From contig JAGQGA010000035.1 in the NCBI GenBank assembly GCA_020432595.1, positions 1-17,803 on the forward strand: DNA of 17,803 nt, given 5' to 3'. A program made the translations under genes and the position numbers. Below are positions 7,443-16,122 of the stretch, in pieces (position 1 is the stretch's first letter; each line of letters begins with the position of its first letter). The stretch comes from Anaerolineales bacterium (lineage in GTDB: Bacteria; Chloroflexota; Anaerolineae; Promineifilales; Promineifilaceae). The notes beneath the pieces were generated by a model, which saw only the letters and a program-made list of their open reading frames with translations, was not told the origin of the DNA and did no database searches.

Positions 7443-7585
7443 TACGCCCCCCGTGTGTATGGTGTGCTAATGAGGCCGAACTGTTTTTGATGAGCTAATG
7501 GCCGTGGGAGCCTGACGATTTTAGCGAGGCGTTTGCAACTGTAAGTCTGTGATGCAACAGCAGTTCGCTTTTGTCACCGAGCAAA

Positions 7586-9514
7586 ATGAGCGTTACGCAG
7601 GATATTAAAAGCCGATTAGATATTGTTGATATTGTGTCCGAACAGGTGCCGCTGCGTAAATCGGGACACAATTATGCTGGCTTTTGTCCATTTCATTCCA
7701 ACACCCGCACCCCCGCATTTTATGTTTTCCCCGAAACCCAAACGTGGCGTTGTTTTGGTGCTTGTGCCGACGGTGGCGATTTATTCACCTATGTGATGAA
7801 AAAAGAGGGATGGGAGTTCCGCGAAACGCTGGAATATTTGGCGCGGCGGGCTGGCGTAACGCTGGAAACGGCTCCTCCGGTAGACAAGGCGCAGCAAGCC
7901 TTTGCCAACAAAATGGAGGATTTGCTGGGGGCGGCGGCTGATTATTTTCATCAACTGCTGCTGTATGCGCCCCAGGCCGAACAGGCGCGGCGTTATGTCG
8001 AGCGGCGTGGTTTGACGGCCGAAACGCTGGCAACGTTCCAGCTTGGGTACGCGCTTGATTCATGGGATGCGTGTCGCTCCCATTTTACGGCACAGGGTTA
8101 CAGTGACGATGATTTGCTGCAAGCGGGAATGCTGACCGAGAACCCAGAGAAGGGAACCCGCTATGATCGTTTTCGCAACCGGCTGATGTTTGCCATTCGT
8201 AATGTGGAGGGGCAGGTTGTCGGTTTTGGTGCACGCACGCTGGAAAAAGATGGCATCCCCAAATACCTGAACTCGCCGCAAACGGCACTGTTTGACAAAA
8301 GCCATTTGCTTTATGGACTGGATTTGGCGCGGCGGCATGTACGTGAGGCGCGGCAGGCGGTCATTGTTGAAGGGTATATGGATGTGATCCAGGCGCACCA
8401 GGCTGGGTTTGGCAATGTGGTGGCGCAGATGGGCACGGCCTTGACGGAACAGCAATTGCAACTCCTTAAGCGTTATACTAAGCGTTTTGTGTTAGCCTTG
8501 GATGCTGATGCCGCTGGGCAGAAGGCGACACTGCGGAGTTTGCAGGTGGCGCGGGAGACGTTGGATAAGGATTATGAGGTGCGGTTTGACGCTCATGGGC
8601 TGGTGCGCCACGAGGCGCGGCTAAAGGCAGACATTCGGGTGGTGACGATGCCGGATGGGGAAGACCCAGACAGCATTATTCGCGCCGATATGACGCGGTG
8701 GCCGCTGCTGCTGGCGCAGGCGCGGCCGATTGTGGATTATGTGATTGATACGGCAACGGCCGATTTGGATTTGACGGATGCTAAGGCAAAGTCGGCAGTG
8801 GCGCAGCAGGTATTGCCGCTGATTTTGGAGTTGGGCGACCCGGTGGAGCGGGAACATTATCGCCAACTGCTGGCGCGGGCACTGCAAGTGGATGAGATGA
8901 CGTTGCGGCAGATGCCGACGGCGCAGGATGGAAAAAGAGCCGTGGCTCCGGTGGTGGGGCAGAAGCAGGTTGTGGCGAAGCCGGTGAGTGGTGGGGGGCG
9001 GAAAACGGCCGTTAATAACCGTGAAGCCAACTTCTTGCGCCACTGTTTGCAATATCCCCAGCTTTTGCTGCAGATTAACCAGCAATTGCGCCAAGCTCGC
9101 CAGCCGGAGCTGGGTGAAACAGATTTTGGGCAGGTTGAAGACCGCGCATTGCTAGGACAAATGTACCAACAACTTCGCTATGGCGTGGTTGCCGTGCGCT
9201 CAGAACTGTGGGATAGTTCAGATGATGTTCTTCGAGAGCGAATAAAAACTTTGGAAAAATTACCTCTAATTGCTGAATCCCAACTCGATAACCTGGCGGA
9301 AAAATTGGTACACTCGGTATTGGATTGGCGCTGTGATCGTATTAAGCAGCGTAATCGGGAGTTGCAGCAACTGCTGCGGGTTCAGCGTGAAGAGGTAGCC
9401 GATCAGCGGGATTTTTATCAGCAGATTCTGGCGGGGAGCCAAGAATTGCAGCGAATTAACCGGGCAAAAGAAGCGATGTCGGCGGTGGGGCGTCGGCGAG
9501 CAGAACAGGGGTAA
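7586..9514 (+). CDS. dnaG: DNA primase DnaG
   Basis: DnaG makes the RNA primers for DNA replication and is recruited by the DnaB helicase. 642 residues from ATG 7586. The N-terminal zinc finger has C34, H37, C56 and C60 (CPFH ... CFGAC), so the last pair is spaced by three residues rather than the more common two. The catalytic core has YLNSPQT (227-233), the TOPRIM residues VEGYMDVI (261-268) and LDADAAGQKATLRSL (305-319), and the PDGEDPDSII motif. A helical C-terminal part from about 470 on should be the helicase-binding domain. An in-frame TTG at 7571 would add five residues; I preferred the ATG because DnaG proteins normally begin just before the QDIKSRLDIVDIV helix. No clear ribosome-binding site. 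rpoD follows 58 nt later, as in the classical operon; rpsU is not present upstream. The stop codon overlaps an AACGGCCGTT palindrome. Confidence 0.96.
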   Translation: MSVTQDIKSRLDIVDIVSEQVPLRKSGHNYAGFCPFHSNTRTPAFYVFPETQTWRCFGACADGGDLFTYVMKKEGWEFRETLEYLARRAGVTLETAPPVDKAQQAFANKMEDLLGAAADYFHQLLLYAPQAEQARRYVERRGLTAETLATFQLGYALDSWDACRSHFTAQGYSDDDLLQAGMLTENPEKGTRYDRFRNRLMFAIRNVEGQVVGFGARTLEKDGIPKYLNSPQTALFDKSHLLYGLDLARRHVREARQAVIVEGYMDVIQAHQAGFGNVVAQMGTALTEQQLQLLKRYTKRFVLALDADAAGQKATLRSLQVARETLDKDYEVRFDAHGLVRHEARLKADIRVVTMPDGEDPDSIIRADMTRWPLLLAQARPIVDYVIDTATADLDLTDAKAKSAVAQQVLPLILELGDPVEREHYRQLLARALQVDEMTLRQMPTAQDGKRAVAPVVGQKQVVAKPVSGGGRKTAVNNREANFLRHCLQYPQLLLQINQQLRQARQPELGETDFGQVEDRALLGQMYQQLRYGVVAVRSELWDSSDDVLRERIKTLEKLPLIAESQLDNLAEKLVHSVLDWRCDRIKQRNRELQQLLRVQREEVADQRDFYQQILAGSQELQRINRAKEAMSAVGRRRAEQG

Positions 9515-9572
9515 ACGGCCGTTTGCCTAAATTATTATTTAATAGATAGAACTTGGTTTGAATGAGGGGCAT

Positions 9573-11246
9573 ATGCATCGAAATTCAAAAATTGAAGACG
9601 AAGATATTGACGAAGCCGAAGAACTGGAAGAAGGCAGTGGGCTTGATCTGGAAGAACTCATCAAAAAGGCACGCCGTTCCCGTGAAATTGATGAGGCAGA
9701 TGTGCAGGCTATCCTGGCAACCGCAACCGAAGATGAGGCGGGAATGCTGTATGAGCGGCTGCAAAAGCTCAACATCCGTATTGTCTCCGATTCTGGAGAA
9801 ACGGTTGATAATGATGATACTTCAAATCTGCTTGACCTTGACGAAGATTTTGAAGAGAGCGACGATGACGATGACGATGACTACTTAAATGTCATTGTTG
9901 AAGATGACCCGGTACATACCTATCTAAAGGAAATTGGGCGTGTTCCACTGCTGTTGCCAGAGCAGGAGATTTGGCTTTCGACGCAGCTCTCAGCTGCCAA
10001 TACGCTGGATCGCCATAATGCGGCTGAAGTTGGCTTGGAACAGGCGATGATCGCCAACTATGAAGAGCTGCTGGGTGGCTGGGCGCAGTTGGAACAGGCG
10101 CGTATACAGCTAGGGGTTGACCCGGTTCAGATAGGCAAGCTGTTTGATGAAGCGCGTGAACTGCGGATTAGCTGGCAAGATATGCATCGTTCGTACTTGC
10201 GCGATTATCTGAATGAAGGGCGCTGGGGGCAAGATGAAGCGTGGATGGATTTAGCCGAGGGCGTGTTTGAAACCTTTAATGCGATCTATGTTCTCTCGGA
10301 TGAACTATCGGCTCAGGTGTTGGCGTGGTATGGGGAAAACGGCCGTTTTCCCAATGTCGAAACCTTCACCGAATGGGTACACGACCACGCCGGCAGCCTG
10401 AGCTATAACGAATTCATGATCCGAGATTTGGCCGAAAGTGCCAAAGTTAGCCTTACCCGTGCCAACCTGCGTTTGGTCGTCAGCGTCGCCAAACGCTACA
10501 TGGGGCGTGGTATCCACCTTCTTGATCTTGTGCAGGAAGGTAACGTCGGGCTACTTCGCGCCGTCGAAAAATTTGACCACACCAAAGGGTTCAAATTTAG
10601 CACCTATGCTACCTGGTGGATTCGCCAGGCTGTCAGCCGCGCTATCGCCGACCAAGCACGTACTATTCGCATCCCTGTCCACATGTTTGAGACCATCAAC
10701 AAGATCGTCAAAAAACAGCGCGAACTGGTGCAGCAGCTTGGGCACGAACCATCCGTTGAAGAGCTGGCTCTGGAGCTAGACTTCTTGACCCCTGACGAGT
10801 CCGATAAAATTAAGGAATCCATCAAAAACGACCGGGTGATTGACCCCATGCTCAACCGCAAATGGCGACAAGCCGTTAGCAAAATCCGTGACATTCTCCG
10901 TATTTCTATGGATCCCATGTCGTTGGAAACACCCGTTGGTAACAACGACGAAGCCACTGAGTTTGGCGACTTCATCAAGGATGATAGCGTCGTTGAACCC
11001 GTTGATGCCGCCTCTAAAGAATTGCTGCGTGAGCAAATTCGCAATGTCTTAGGCTTCCTCAGCGACCGCGAGCGCGAAGTGCTGGAAATGCGGTTTGGCC
11101 TAAACGATGGCAAAGACCACACCCTCGAAGAAGTGGGCAAAAGCTTTGGTGTTACCCGCGAACGCATTCGCCAAATTGAAGCCAAAGCCCTCCGCAAACT
11201 ACGCCATCCCAGCCGCAGCAAATCACTCCGCGACTACCTCAGCTAA
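9573..11246 (+). CDS. rpoD: Primary RNA polymerase sigma factor RpoD (sigma-70)
   Basis: Housekeeping sigma factor, which directs RNA polymerase to -35/-10 promoters. 557 residues from ATG 9573, chosen over TTG 9558 because GAGGGG lies just before it. The acidic N-terminus (about 1-110) resembles region 1.1 and ends in seven aspartates (97-103). Region 1.2 is [16 protein letters not shown] (112-127). A non-conserved region of about 140 residues follows. Region 2 is at 287-365 ([46 protein letters not shown]). Region 3 (366-465) has about 30 extra residues between ELDFLTP and [16 protein letters not shown]. Region 4 ends in [20 protein letters not shown] weak internal promoter (TTGCCT at 9523) could serve rpoD alone. 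Codons are G-rich before the palindrome at 10338 and C-rich after it. Confidence 0.96.
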   Translation: MHRNSKIEDEDIDEAEELEEGSGLDLEELIKKARRSREIDEADVQAILATATEDEAGMLYERLQKLNIRIVSDSGETVDNDDTSNLLDLDEDFEESDDDDDDDYLNVIVEDDPVHTYLKEIGRVPLLLPEQEIWLSTQLSAANTLDRHNAAEVGLEQAMIANYEELLGGWAQLEQARIQLGVDPVQIGKLFDEARELRISWQDMHRSYLRDYLNEGRWGQDEAWMDLAEGVFETFNAIYVLSDELSAQVLAWYGENGRFPNVETFTEWVHDHAGSLSYNEFMIRDLAESAKVSLTRANLRLVVSVAKRYMGRGIHLLDLVQEGNVGLLRAVEKFDHTKGFKFSTYATWWIRQAVSRAIADQARTIRIPVHMFETINKIVKKQRELVQQLGHEPSVEELALELDFLTPDESDKIKESIKNDRVIDPMLNRKWRQAVSKIRDILRISMDPMSLETPVGNNDEATEFGDFIKDDSVVEPVDAASKELLREQIRNVLGFLSDREREVLEMRFGLNDGKDHTLEEVGKSFGVTRERIRQIEAKALRKLRHPSRSKSLRDYLS

Positions 11247-11272
11247 ATGCTTGAATAGCTGAAATAAAACAC

Positions 11273-11304
11273 AAAAAGCGCAAGACAATCTCTTGCGCTT
11301 TTTT
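11273..11304 (+). terminator. Rho-independent terminator after rpoD
   Basis: AAAAAGCGCAAGA (11273-11285), loop CAATC and TCTTGCGCTTTTT (11291-11303) form a perfect 13-bp stem ending in a T run. It lies 26 nt past the rpoD stop and separates the dnaG-rpoD unit from the nuo operon. The A-run on the other side could also make it work on the minus strand. Confidence 0.9.
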
Positions 11305-11371
11305 GTTGTCTATCATTGTCCAAAATCCCAAAACTTGGTACTCTTTTGGCAAGCTTACAAACCAATGCGTT

Positions 11372-11400
11372 TTGCTTGCATATACTGCTTGTGATAAAAT
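11372..11400 (+). promoter_or_regulatory. Candidate nuo operon promoter
   Basis: In the 265-bp gap between rpoD and nuoA, TTGCTT (11372-11377) and TAAAAT (11395-11400) are 17 bp apart, and the -10 is preceded by TGTGA. The transcript would have a leader of about 105 nt before nuoA. The boxes are good but the region is AT-rich, so chance matches are possible. Confidence 0.42.
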
Positions 11401-11511
11401 GCACATAGCCTTATGTAAGCGCAAATAAACGAAAATTGTGTTTACCTGCGTAAAGTCTGGCAGCATACAACTAAAACAAAGGCTTTGCGTGATTAACCTC
11501 TGGGAAGAGAT

Positions 11512-11877
11512 ATGGATCAAATACTGCTCGACTATCTACCAATTGCTGTCCTAATCGGTATTGGCATCTTCTTTGCGGTGCTGTTGCCTAGCCTTTCCGT
11601 TAGCCTGGGGCCAAAACCACCCAAAGACCGCAATCTCGCTCCCTACGAGTCGGGGATGGTAGCGATTGGTGAGGCACAGCGGCGGCTCCCGGTAAAGTTT
11701 TACCGAATCGCAGTGCTTTTTATCCTCTTTGATGTTGACATTATTTTATTAGTACCGTGGGCTGTTGCCTTTCGCAAGCTGGGTATTTATGGATTGGTTG
11801 CCATGCTTATTTTCATGGTGATGTTTATTCTGGGTGATGCTTGGGTGTGGAAGAAAGGAGTCTTGGAATGGGAATAG
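11512..11877 (+). CDS. nuoA: NADH-quinone oxidoreductase subunit A
   Basis: Membrane subunit of complex I at the junction of the Q module and the proton-pumping arm. 121 residues with three membrane helices (about 8-30, 65-86, 91-112). The conserved loop [39 protein letters not shown] is present across residues 45-83, including the Glu and Asp residues typical of NuoA/ND3 (shown in parts: [19 protein letters not shown]). GGAAGAGA-like purines precede the ATG. It is the first gene of the operon, and its stop overlaps the start of nuoB. Confidence 0.95.
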   Translation: MDQILLDYLPIAVLIGIGIFFAVLLPSLSVSLGPKPPKDRNLAPYESGMVAIGEAQRRLPVKFYRIAVLFILFDVDIILLVPWAVAFRKLGIYGLVAMLIFMVMFILGDAWVWKKGVLEWE

Positions 11878-12350
11878 AACAAAAGCTGGGCGATATGGGG
11901 ATTGTGACCCATCGTCTAGAAGATCTGGTGAACTGGGGTCGCACCAACGCGATGTGGCCGCTTTTGTTTGGCTTGGCTTGCTGCGCCATTGAAATGATGG
12001 ATACACAGGCGGCTGCTTATGATGCTTCGCGGTTTGGGATGGAGCTAAATCGGCCGTCGCCACGTCAATCAGACCTGATGATTGTTGCCGGCCGCGTTTC
12101 GCGCAAAATGGCTCCTGTTGTCCGGCGCTTGTACGACCAAATGCCTAACCCCAAGTGGGTCATTGCCATGGGTGATTGCGCCTCCTGCGGTGGTATTTTT
12201 AACAACTATGCCATTGTCCAAGGTGTGGACGAAATTGTTCCCGTTGATGTCTATGTTGCTGGCTGCCCTCCGCGTCCCGAAGCCCTTATTGACGGTATCA
12301 TGACCCTGCATGAAAAAATCCGTGGCGACAGAATTAAGGATTGGGCCTAA
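11868..12350 (+). CDS. nuoB: NADH-quinone oxidoreductase subunit B
   Basis: Carries the N2 [4Fe-4S] cluster that passes electrons to quinone. 160 residues. Cluster ligands: the tandem C38-C39 in [10 protein letters not shown]104 in GDCASCGG and C133 in [12 protein letters not shown] 11868 overlaps the end of nuoA by 10 nt and has AAGGAG 8 nt upstream (11854-11859), so I preferred it to the in-frame TTG at 11841. The last base of its TAA is the first base of the nuoC ATG. Confidence 0.96.
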   Translation: MGIEQKLGDMGIVTHRLEDLVNWGRTNAMWPLLFGLACCAIEMMDTQAAAYDASRFGMELNRPSPRQSDLMIVAGRVSRKMAPVVRRLYDQMPNPKWVIAMGDCASCGGIFNNYAIVQGVDEIVPVDVYVAGCPPRPEALIDGIMTLHEKIRGDRIKDWA

Positions 12351-12871
12351 TGAAACGCGAACAATTAGTTGTTGAAAAAATCAAACAAGCTACACCTGAT
12401 GCCATTGAAGATAGCAATGACTTTCGTGGGGAACAAACCCTGTTTATCAAGATGAATCGGCTGAAGAAGGTCTGCACGCTGCTGCGTGATGACCCAACAC
12501 TGCAATACAACTTTCTTTCCGATGTCACGGCCGATGACCTGCTTCCCGAGTTTCCCCGTTTTGCTGTGAACTACCATCTTTATTCCATTCCCCACAAGCA
12601 CCGTTTGCGGTTGCGTGTACTGGTCGAAGATCCAGAGAAAGGCCCGCAGACTGTCGGTGATATTTGGAAGGTAGGCACCTGGCTAGAAATGGAAGTGTGG
12701 GATTTGATGGGTGTTTCTTTTAAAGGAAACAATCATTTGCGCCGTCTTTTCTTGCCAGAGGATTGGCAAGGGCATCCTTTGCGGAAGGATTACCCGTTGG
12801 GGTACGAAGAAGTTCAGTTTTCTTTTAACTGGCAAGAAGTGGATGCCAAAAAGCCCTACGCCAAGGATTGA
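12350..12871 (+). CDS. nuoC: NADH-quinone oxidoreductase subunit C
   Basis: Peripheral Q-module subunit that binds NuoB and NuoD. 173 residues. The signature at the C-terminal end is EMEVWDLMGVSFKGN then HLRRLFLPEDWQGHPLRKDYPL (about 122-155). The usual 'GHPDLRR' reads GNNHLRR here. It overlaps nuoB by one base (TAATG), which is typical of tight translational coupling. C and D are separate genes rather than a fusion. Confidence 0.93.
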   Translation: MKREQLVVEKIKQATPDAIEDSNDFRGEQTLFIKMNRLKKVCTLLRDDPTLQYNFLSDVTADDLLPEFPRFAVNYHLYSIPHKHRLRLRVLVEDPEKGPQTVGDIWKVGTWLEMEVWDLMGVSFKGNNHLRRLFLPEDWQGHPLRKDYPLGYEEVQFSFNWQEVDAKKPYAKD

Positions 12872-12922
12872 TTTTAGGGTCAAGTGGGGTGTTGCCGACA
12901 CGCCACACCTGCGAGAGAAATT

Positions 12923-14176
12923 ATGCTAACGTCTGGTAGCGACACCATTAAAGAATTGACCGTAGAGGAACTCCGTGCCAAAGTTGGGACGGGGATGACG
13001 ATTGAGGATGCTGAAGAGCATATGCTATTGAGCATGGGGCCACAGCATCCTAGCACGCACGGCGTGCTGCGTCTGTTGCTGGAGCTGGATGGGGAAAACA
13101 TTGTGAATCTGGCTCCTGACATTGGCTTTTTGCACACGGGTGTGGAAAAGACAATGGAGTCAAAGACCTACACCAAGGCACTGGTGATGACGGATCGTCT
13201 CGATTATCTGTCGCCGATGTCCAACAACCTGGGCTACGTTTTGGCGGTGGAAAAACTGTTGGGTGTAGAAGTAACACCACGGGCGCAGGTGATTCGCGTT
13301 ATTCTGTCTGAACTGGCGCGGATTTCTAGTCACCTGGTCTGGTTGGCAACCCATGCGCTGGATTTGGCAGCGATGTCGGTTTTCCTCTATTGCTTCCGCG
13401 AACGGGAATATATTCTGGATGTGTTTGAGATGGTCGCCGGGCAGCGGATGATGGTGAGCTATTTCCGGCCGGGTGGGTTGTGGCGTGATGTGCCGGAGGA
13501 GTTTGAACCGGCCGTTCGTCAATTCCTCGACTTTTTCCCCGCCAAAATTGCTGATTACGAAGCCCTGCTCAAAAACAACCCGATTTGGTTGCAGCGCACC
13601 AAAGATGTAGGCTACATCTCAGCCGATGATGCTGTGTCTTGGGGACTGACGGGGCCAAGCCTTCGTGGTTCTGGCGTTGATTGGGATATTCGCAAAGCCC
13701 AGCCCTACTTGGGATACGACAAATACGAATTTGACGTGCCGTTGGAAACAGATGGTGATGTCTATGCGCGTTATCGCTGCCGGATGCGGGAATTTTGGGA
13801 AAGTTTACGCATTATTCGCCAAGCATTGGACAAGCTCCCAAGTGGCCCTGTTAATATTTCTGACCGCAAAATTGTGCCGCCGCCCCGTTCTGAGCTAGGG
13901 CATAGTATGGAAGCGGTTATTCACCACTTCAAGCTGTGGACGGAAGGGTTTAAGGCTCCGACCGGGTATGTGTATAACAGCGTAGAGTCACCGCGTGGTG
14001 AATTTGGCTGCTATATTCGCGGTGATGGTTCGCCAAACCCGGCGCGGGTGCATTTCCGTACCCCGTCGTATGTCAATTTGGCCTCGCTGCCACAGATGGG
14101 CAAAGGGGTCTTTGTGGCTGACCTGGTGGCGATTATTGGTTCGGTAGACATTGTTTTGGGTGAAATTGACCGGTAG
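12923..14176 (+). CDS. nuoD: NADH-quinone oxidoreductase subunit D
   Basis: The 49-kDa-type subunit, related to the large subunit of NiFe hydrogenases, which forms the quinone pocket with NuoB. 417 residues from ATG 12923; an in-frame TTG at 12884 is less likely. Landmarks: MGPQHPSTHGVLRLLLELDG (38-57, with the quinone-contacting His of HPSTHG), DIGFLHTGVEK, DRLDYLSPMSNN, VIRVILSELARISSHL, ESPRGEFGCY, RVHFRTPSYVNL and the C-terminal DIVLGEIDR. The hydrogenase nickel cysteines are absent, as expected. A 30-residue N-terminal extension precedes the conserved part. The 51-nt gap after nuoC is the longest within nuoA-E. Confidence 0.96.
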   Translation: MLTSGSDTIKELTVEELRAKVGTGMTIEDAEEHMLLSMGPQHPSTHGVLRLLLELDGENIVNLAPDIGFLHTGVEKTMESKTYTKALVMTDRLDYLSPMSNNLGYVLAVEKLLGVEVTPRAQVIRVILSELARISSHLVWLATHALDLAAMSVFLYCFREREYILDVFEMVAGQRMMVSYFRPGGLWRDVPEEFEPAVRQFLDFFPAKIADYEALLKNNPIWLQRTKDVGYISADDAVSWGLTGPSLRGSGVDWDIRKAQPYLGYDKYEFDVPLETDGDVYARYRCRMREFWESLRIIRQALDKLPSGPVNISDRKIVPPPRSELGHSMEAVIHHFKLWTEGFKAPTGYVYNSVESPRGEFGCYIRGDGSPNPARVHFRTPSYVNLASLPQMGKGVFVADLVAIIGSVDIVLGEIDR

Positions 14177-14188
14177 GAGTAGCGTGGC

Positions 14189-14722
14189 ATGATTCAGGAT
14201 AAATACGCAGAAGAAATTAAGGGGATTTTGGCGCGTTACCCAACCAAAAAATCGGCCGCCTTGCCGTTGATGCATCTGGCGCAGCGCGAATATGGGCATA
14301 TGAGCCGCGAGGCGATGCAGGAAGTGGCCTCAATTTTGGATTTAGACCCCACGCATATTTTGTCGCTGACTGGTTTTTACACCTTGTATTATGAGGAACC
14401 AGTTGGCAAGTATGTGCTTGAGGTTTGCAACGATTTGGCCTGTGCCTTGAAGGGTGCCGACGAGTTTGTGGCGATGGCGAGCGAGAAGCTGGGCATTGAC
14501 GTGGATGAGACGACGTCCGATGGATTGTTTACACTGAAAACGGTGATGTGTCTGGCGGCATGTGACCGAGCACCGATGTTGCAGTGTAATTTGGCTTTCC
14601 ATGAACATTTGGATGAGGCCAAGTTCGAGGCGTTGCTTGCCAAGCTGCGGGCAGAGGCTGCCTCTGGCAAGATGGCACCGTCGGTGGTCGAGAAGATTGC
14701 GGCGTATGCCAAGCAATCGTAA
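14189..14722 (+). CDS. nuoE: NADH-quinone oxidoreductase subunit E
   Basis: The 24-kDa-type subunit with a thioredoxin-like fold that holds the N1a [2Fe-2S] cluster beside NuoF. 177 residues. Ligands are visible: C80 and C85 (EVCNDLAC) and C121 and C125 (CLAACDRAP). The helical N-terminus (YPTKKSAALPLMHLAQREYG, SREAMQEVA) is typical. AGGAG at 14175-14179 overlaps the nuoD stop and supports ATG 14189. Confidence 0.95.
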   Translation: MIQDKYAEEIKGILARYPTKKSAALPLMHLAQREYGHMSREAMQEVASILDLDPTHILSLTGFYTLYYEEPVGKYVLEVCNDLACALKGADEFVAMASEKLGIDVDETTSDGLFTLKTVMCLAACDRAPMLQCNLAFHEHLDEAKFEALLAKLRAEAASGKMAPSVVEKIAAYAKQS

Positions 14723-14744
14723 CCATTTGGTGAGGTTGAGATAG

Positions 14745-16046
14745 ATGGCTCACATTTTATTACGGCATCGAGACGTTGAGAATATTCATCAGTTGGATGT
14801 GTACCGCCAAAACCAGGGGTACGAAGCGTTGCAGAAGGTTTTGGGCATGGAGCCGGCCGCTGTGACAAACATCGTGCGTGATTCTGGCCTGCGGGGACGC
14901 GGGGGGGCTGGTTTCCCGACGGGCATGAAGTGGGGGTTTATCCCCAAGGGGGCAGGGGAAAAATATGTCGTTATCAACTCTGACGAGTCAGAGATGGGGA
15001 CATTCAAAGATCGGGAACTGCTGGAGCGTAACCCCCATCAGGTGATTGAAGGCGCGTTGATTGCGGCGTATGCGATTGGGGCGAAGCAGATTTACAACTA
15101 TTGTCGCGGCGAATTTATGGACGCGGGGTATGCCTTTGAGCAGGCACTGAAAGATTGTTATGCCAACGGGCTGCTGGGCGAAAACATTTTGGGCAGCGGC
15201 TTTAGCTGTGATTTTTCGATGTATTTTGGGGCTGGTGCCTATATTTGCGGTGAAGAGACGGCGCTGCTGAATTCGCTGATGGGGAATTTGGGGCAGCCGT
15301 GGAGCAAGCCGCCGTTTCCGGCCGTTGAAGGATTGTATGCACGGCCAACGGTGGTGAATAACACCGAGACGCTGGCAAACGTGCCGCCGATTATTTTGAA
15401 TGGGGCGGAGTGGTACAAGCAGTTCGGCACCGACAGAAGCCCGGGGCCAAAGATTGTCTGCCTGAGTGGGCACGTCAATAAGCCGGGCAACTATGAGATT
15501 ATTATGGGGATGACCTACCGCGAGCTGATTTACAGTGAAGAATACGGCGGTGGGATTTCCAATGGCAAGGCGTTTAAGGCAATGCTTCCCAGCGGTGGTT
15601 CTGGCCCGGTGGTGGTTGAGGACGCGCTGGATGCGCCGATGACGTATGAGGGGTTAACGCCATTTGGATCGGTCATGGGGTCAGCGTCGGTGGTGATCAT
15701 GGACGAGACGGTTGACATGGTTTGGATGGCGATGAAGTGTGTCCACTTTTTCCATCATGAGTCTTGTGGCAAGTGTACGCCGTGCCGCGAGGGGACGTAT
15801 TGGATGGAGAAGCTGTTGAAGCGGATTTACAAGGGGCAGGGGACGCAGGAAGATTTGCAGACGCTGCGGAGTGTGGCGAGCAATATTGGTGGGCGGACGC
15901 TGTGTGCGCTGGGTGATTTTGCCATTAATCCGGTGCTTTCGACTTTCCGCCATTTCCCGCAGGAGTATGAGGCGAAGATCAAGCCGGCTGCTGCGGTGAA
16001 TGGACAGGGGAAGACAAAAACGGCCGTTCCCGTAGCCGCCGACTAG
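14745..16046 (+). CDS. nuoF: NADH-quinone oxidoreductase subunit F
   Basis: The 51-kDa-type subunit: binds NADH and FMN, where electrons enter complex I, and holds the N3 [4Fe-4S] cluster. 433 residues. FMN/NADH sites: GLRGRGGAGFPTGMKW (48-63) and GAGAYICGEETALL (162-175). Cluster ligands: C341, C344 and C347 (ESCGKCTPCREG) and C387. The common INADESEPGT reads INSDESEMGT here. GAGG about 9 nt upstream supports ATG 14745. The last 20 residues (after about 413) are outside the conserved fold and include KTAVP, encoded by an AACGGCCGTT copy at 16019. Confidence 0.96.
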   Translation: MAHILLRHRDVENIHQLDVYRQNQGYEALQKVLGMEPAAVTNIVRDSGLRGRGGAGFPTGMKWGFIPKGAGEKYVVINSDESEMGTFKDRELLERNPHQVIEGALIAAYAIGAKQIYNYCRGEFMDAGYAFEQALKDCYANGLLGENILGSGFSCDFSMYFGAGAYICGEETALLNSLMGNLGQPWSKPPFPAVEGLYARPTVVNNTETLANVPPIILNGAEWYKQFGTDRSPGPKIVCLSGHVNKPGNYEIIMGMTYRELIYSEEYGGGISNGKAFKAMLPSGGSGPVVVEDALDAPMTYEGLTPFGSVMGSASVVIMDETVDMVWMAMKCVHFFHHESCGKCTPCREGTYWMEKLLKRIYKGQGTQEDLQTLRSVASNIGGRTLCALGDFAINPVLSTFRHFPQEYEAKIKPAAAVNGQGKTKTAVPVAAD

Positions 16047-16063
16047 GGTTATCAAACCAAAAC

Positions 16064-16089
16064 AGCCCCCGGTACCTTGCCAGGGGGTT
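16064..16089 (+). terminator. Hairpin between nuoF and nuoG, possible attenuator
   Basis: AGCCCCC (16064-16070) can pair with GGGGGTT (16083-16089) around a 12-nt loop. Only a short T-rich stretch follows (TTTCGTTGT), so it is at best a weak terminator. In the 76-nt gap inside an otherwise tight operon it could reduce expression of nuoG and later genes, or protect the 3' end of a processed nuoA-F mRNA. Confidence 0.42.
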
Positions 16090-16122
16090 TCGTTGTCAAA
16101 TGCGAACTGGAAGAGGATCAGC

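Noticed and set aside
10604..11221. Open frame of 205 codons opposite rpoD
   Set aside because: Ser/Arg-rich shadow of the strongly conserved sigma regions 2-4 on the plus strand.
11239..11520. Minus-strand frame of 93 codons across the rpoD-nuoA gap
   Set aside because: It spans the terminator and promoter sequences, and no start signal or known domain is seen.
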